From Methylocella silvestris BL2 (lineage in GTDB: Bacteria; Pseudomonadota; Alphaproteobacteria; Rhizobiales; Beijerinckiaceae), in the NCBI RefSeq assembly GCF_000021745.1, contig NC_011666.1, positions 62,001 through 126,000 of the forward strand: 64,000 nt of DNA, in the 5' to 3' direction. Shown one piece after another: positions 63,018 through 64,000 of this stretch. The position numbers and the translations under genes are program-made. The notes under the pieces are model-generated. The model ran no database searches. It was not told the origin of the DNA and saw nothing but the letters and a program-made list of their open reading frames with translations. Position 1 is the first letter of the stretch. Every line of letters starts with the position of its first letter.

Positions 63018-64000
63018 TCACCCACCGTGCGCGCTCGGCTCCTCGCGGACGCTCATCTCATTGCCGCGCCAGGTAAAATTATCGACGAACCAGGCGTCGA
63101 CATACATGATTGGCAACATCAGGTCGCGCAGCACGAACATCAGCGGCATGCGCCAGGAGAAATGCCACCCTGCCGTGCGCGCCAAAATCATTTCCGGGAT
63201 GTGCCAGACCAGCGCCGTCAGAACGGCCGCGCCCAAAACGCCGAACGCGCTGGCGTCGAGGGCGTGCGCGCCATAGGCGGCGACAAGACAGGGCAGAGCG
63301 GCCCCGGCGAAAATCTCCGGGGCATAATGCAGCGGAAAAGTCTTTCGCCGCATTCGGGCCCAGCGCAGCTGCCGCATCCAGACGTCGCGCAGGCTGCGTC
63401 GGCCAAGCGGCTGCTCGAACGGCCTGTCGACGAGATCGACGGTCAAGCCCTGCGCCCGAACCAGCTTGGTCGAGGCGGCGTCCTCGGCGATCTCGGCGGC
63501 GAGCGCGCGGATGCCGCCGCCCGCCTCGAGCACCTGCCGCCGCCACATCATGTTCTTGCCCTGTGCGAAGCCTCCGGCGACGCCCGCCGCCGCATATTGC
63601 CAGCGCGCCTCAAAAGTGTTCAGAAACGCGCATTCGAGCTCGGCCCAGAGATTTTGCGGGCGCGAGCCGAGCGGCATTGAGCAGACCAGGCCGGTCGTCG
63701 GGCCAAAGCCCGCCAGCAGCCGCTGGATGTAATCTTTCGGCATCATCACATTCGCATCGGCCAGCACAATATAGTCATGCTGCGCGGCGTCCCACCCGCG
63801 CACGCAATTGTTCAGCTTGGGGTTGGCGCTGACTTTTTCGTCGCCGACGATGAGGCGGGCTGGAATTTTCGGATGAGCTGCGATCAGCCGCCGCACCAGC
63901 GGCGCGACGGGGTCGGACCCCCGCGCGACGCAGAAAATGATCTCATAGAGCGGATAATCGAGCGAGAAGCTCGACCCCAACGTCTCCTCGCAAAAATTGT
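63018..64000 (-). CDS. ceramide-glucosyltransferase-like GT21/GT2 enzyme (5' end outside window)
   Basis: At least 327 aa, open to the right edge of the window, so the N-terminus (membrane helix and first Asp motif) is missing. Visible are LADANVMMPKDY (second Asp motif), AEIAEDAAST (third), and RQLRWARMRR, the (Q/R)xxRW signature of ceramide glucosyltransferase and HpnI-type enzymes. Hydrophobic helices follow at the C-terminus (GAAVLTALVWHIPEMIL). It would transfer a sugar to a lipid at the inner membrane; hopanoid or glycolipid acceptors are both possible. Confidence 0.8.
   Translation of the reverse strand, partial: NFCEETLGSSFSLDYPLYEIIFCVARGSDPVAPLVRRLIAAHPKIPARLIVGDEKVSANPKLNNCVRGWDAAQHDYIVLADANVMMPKDYIQRLLAGFGPTTGLVCSMPLGSRPQNLWAELECAFLNTFEARWQYAAAGVAGGFAQGKNMMWRRQVLEAGGGIRALAAEIAEDAASTKLVRAQGLTVDLVDRPFEQPLGRRSLRDVWMRQLRWARMRRKTFPLHYAPEIFAGAALPCLVAAYGAHALDASAFGVLGAAVLTALVWHIPEMILARTAGWHFSWRMPLMFVLRDLMLPIMYVDAWFVDNFTWRGNEMSVREEPSAHGG

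Overview
The window is GC-rich alphaproteobacterial DNA, most likely order Hyphomicrobiales (Rhizobiales), and the mix of genes suggests a Beijerinckiaceae-like or Methylobacterium-like soil bacterium. Support comes from small rhizobial families (DUF4170, DUF2093, DUF3126), the rpiA-DUF2059-gor string, a two-domain MaeB malic enzyme, class II DAHP synthase, and an oxalate cluster of the kind studied in Methylobacterium. The family placement is inference. I see no rRNA, CRISPR array, insertion sequence or complete phage. Two tRNAs (Cys, Asn) are present.

Layout. 0-8 kb: housekeeping and envelope genes (cysQ, a WaaA-like KDO transferase with an altered catalytic motif, gamma carbonic anhydrase, an MMPL/RND transporter). 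8-13 kb: envelope polysaccharide genes (O-antigen-ligase-like membrane protein, fcl and gmd for GDP-L-fucose). 13-18.4 kb: maeB, panC, acylphosphatase, two small exported proteins and a class A beta-lactamase. 18.4-20.7 kb: a scar in which the 3' end of rluC is duplicated around an AT-rich orphan gene and a degraded reading frame. 20.7-26.7 kb: a periplasmic adaptor coupled to a DUF305 protein, the tRNAs, a Wza-like exporter, a WcaI-like glycosyltransferase and a YedK-type DNA-protein crosslink enzyme.

26.8-29.5 kb: a TetR regulator and a LuxR/LuxI quorum-sensing pair, with a lux-box-like palindrome placed before luxI as expected for activation. 29.8-34.3 kb: a TauE/SafE permease, a quinone reductase and a complete arsRC-acr3-arsH arsenic operon with an operator palindrome over the arsR start. 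34.5 kb: rpsD with a strong leader hairpin.

35.3-44.2 kb: an oxalate island. It holds an oxalyl-CoA-synthetase-like ligase, a PanE-family reductase that could be oxalyl-CoA reductase, two different OxlT-family transporters, a LysR regulator and a Tat-exported bicupin oxalate decarboxylase, followed by cyanase. Together these could import oxalate, activate it and reduce it to glyoxylate for carbon, while the exported decarboxylase removes oxalate outside the cytoplasm. 44.2-64 kb: a KAP-family membrane NTPase, ettA, and central metabolism (gph, rpiA, gor, DAHP synthase, nadE), then a serine hydrolase, a peroxiredoxin, a GlxA-type regulator divergent from an SDR, and a ceramide-glucosyltransferase-like gene cut by the window edge.
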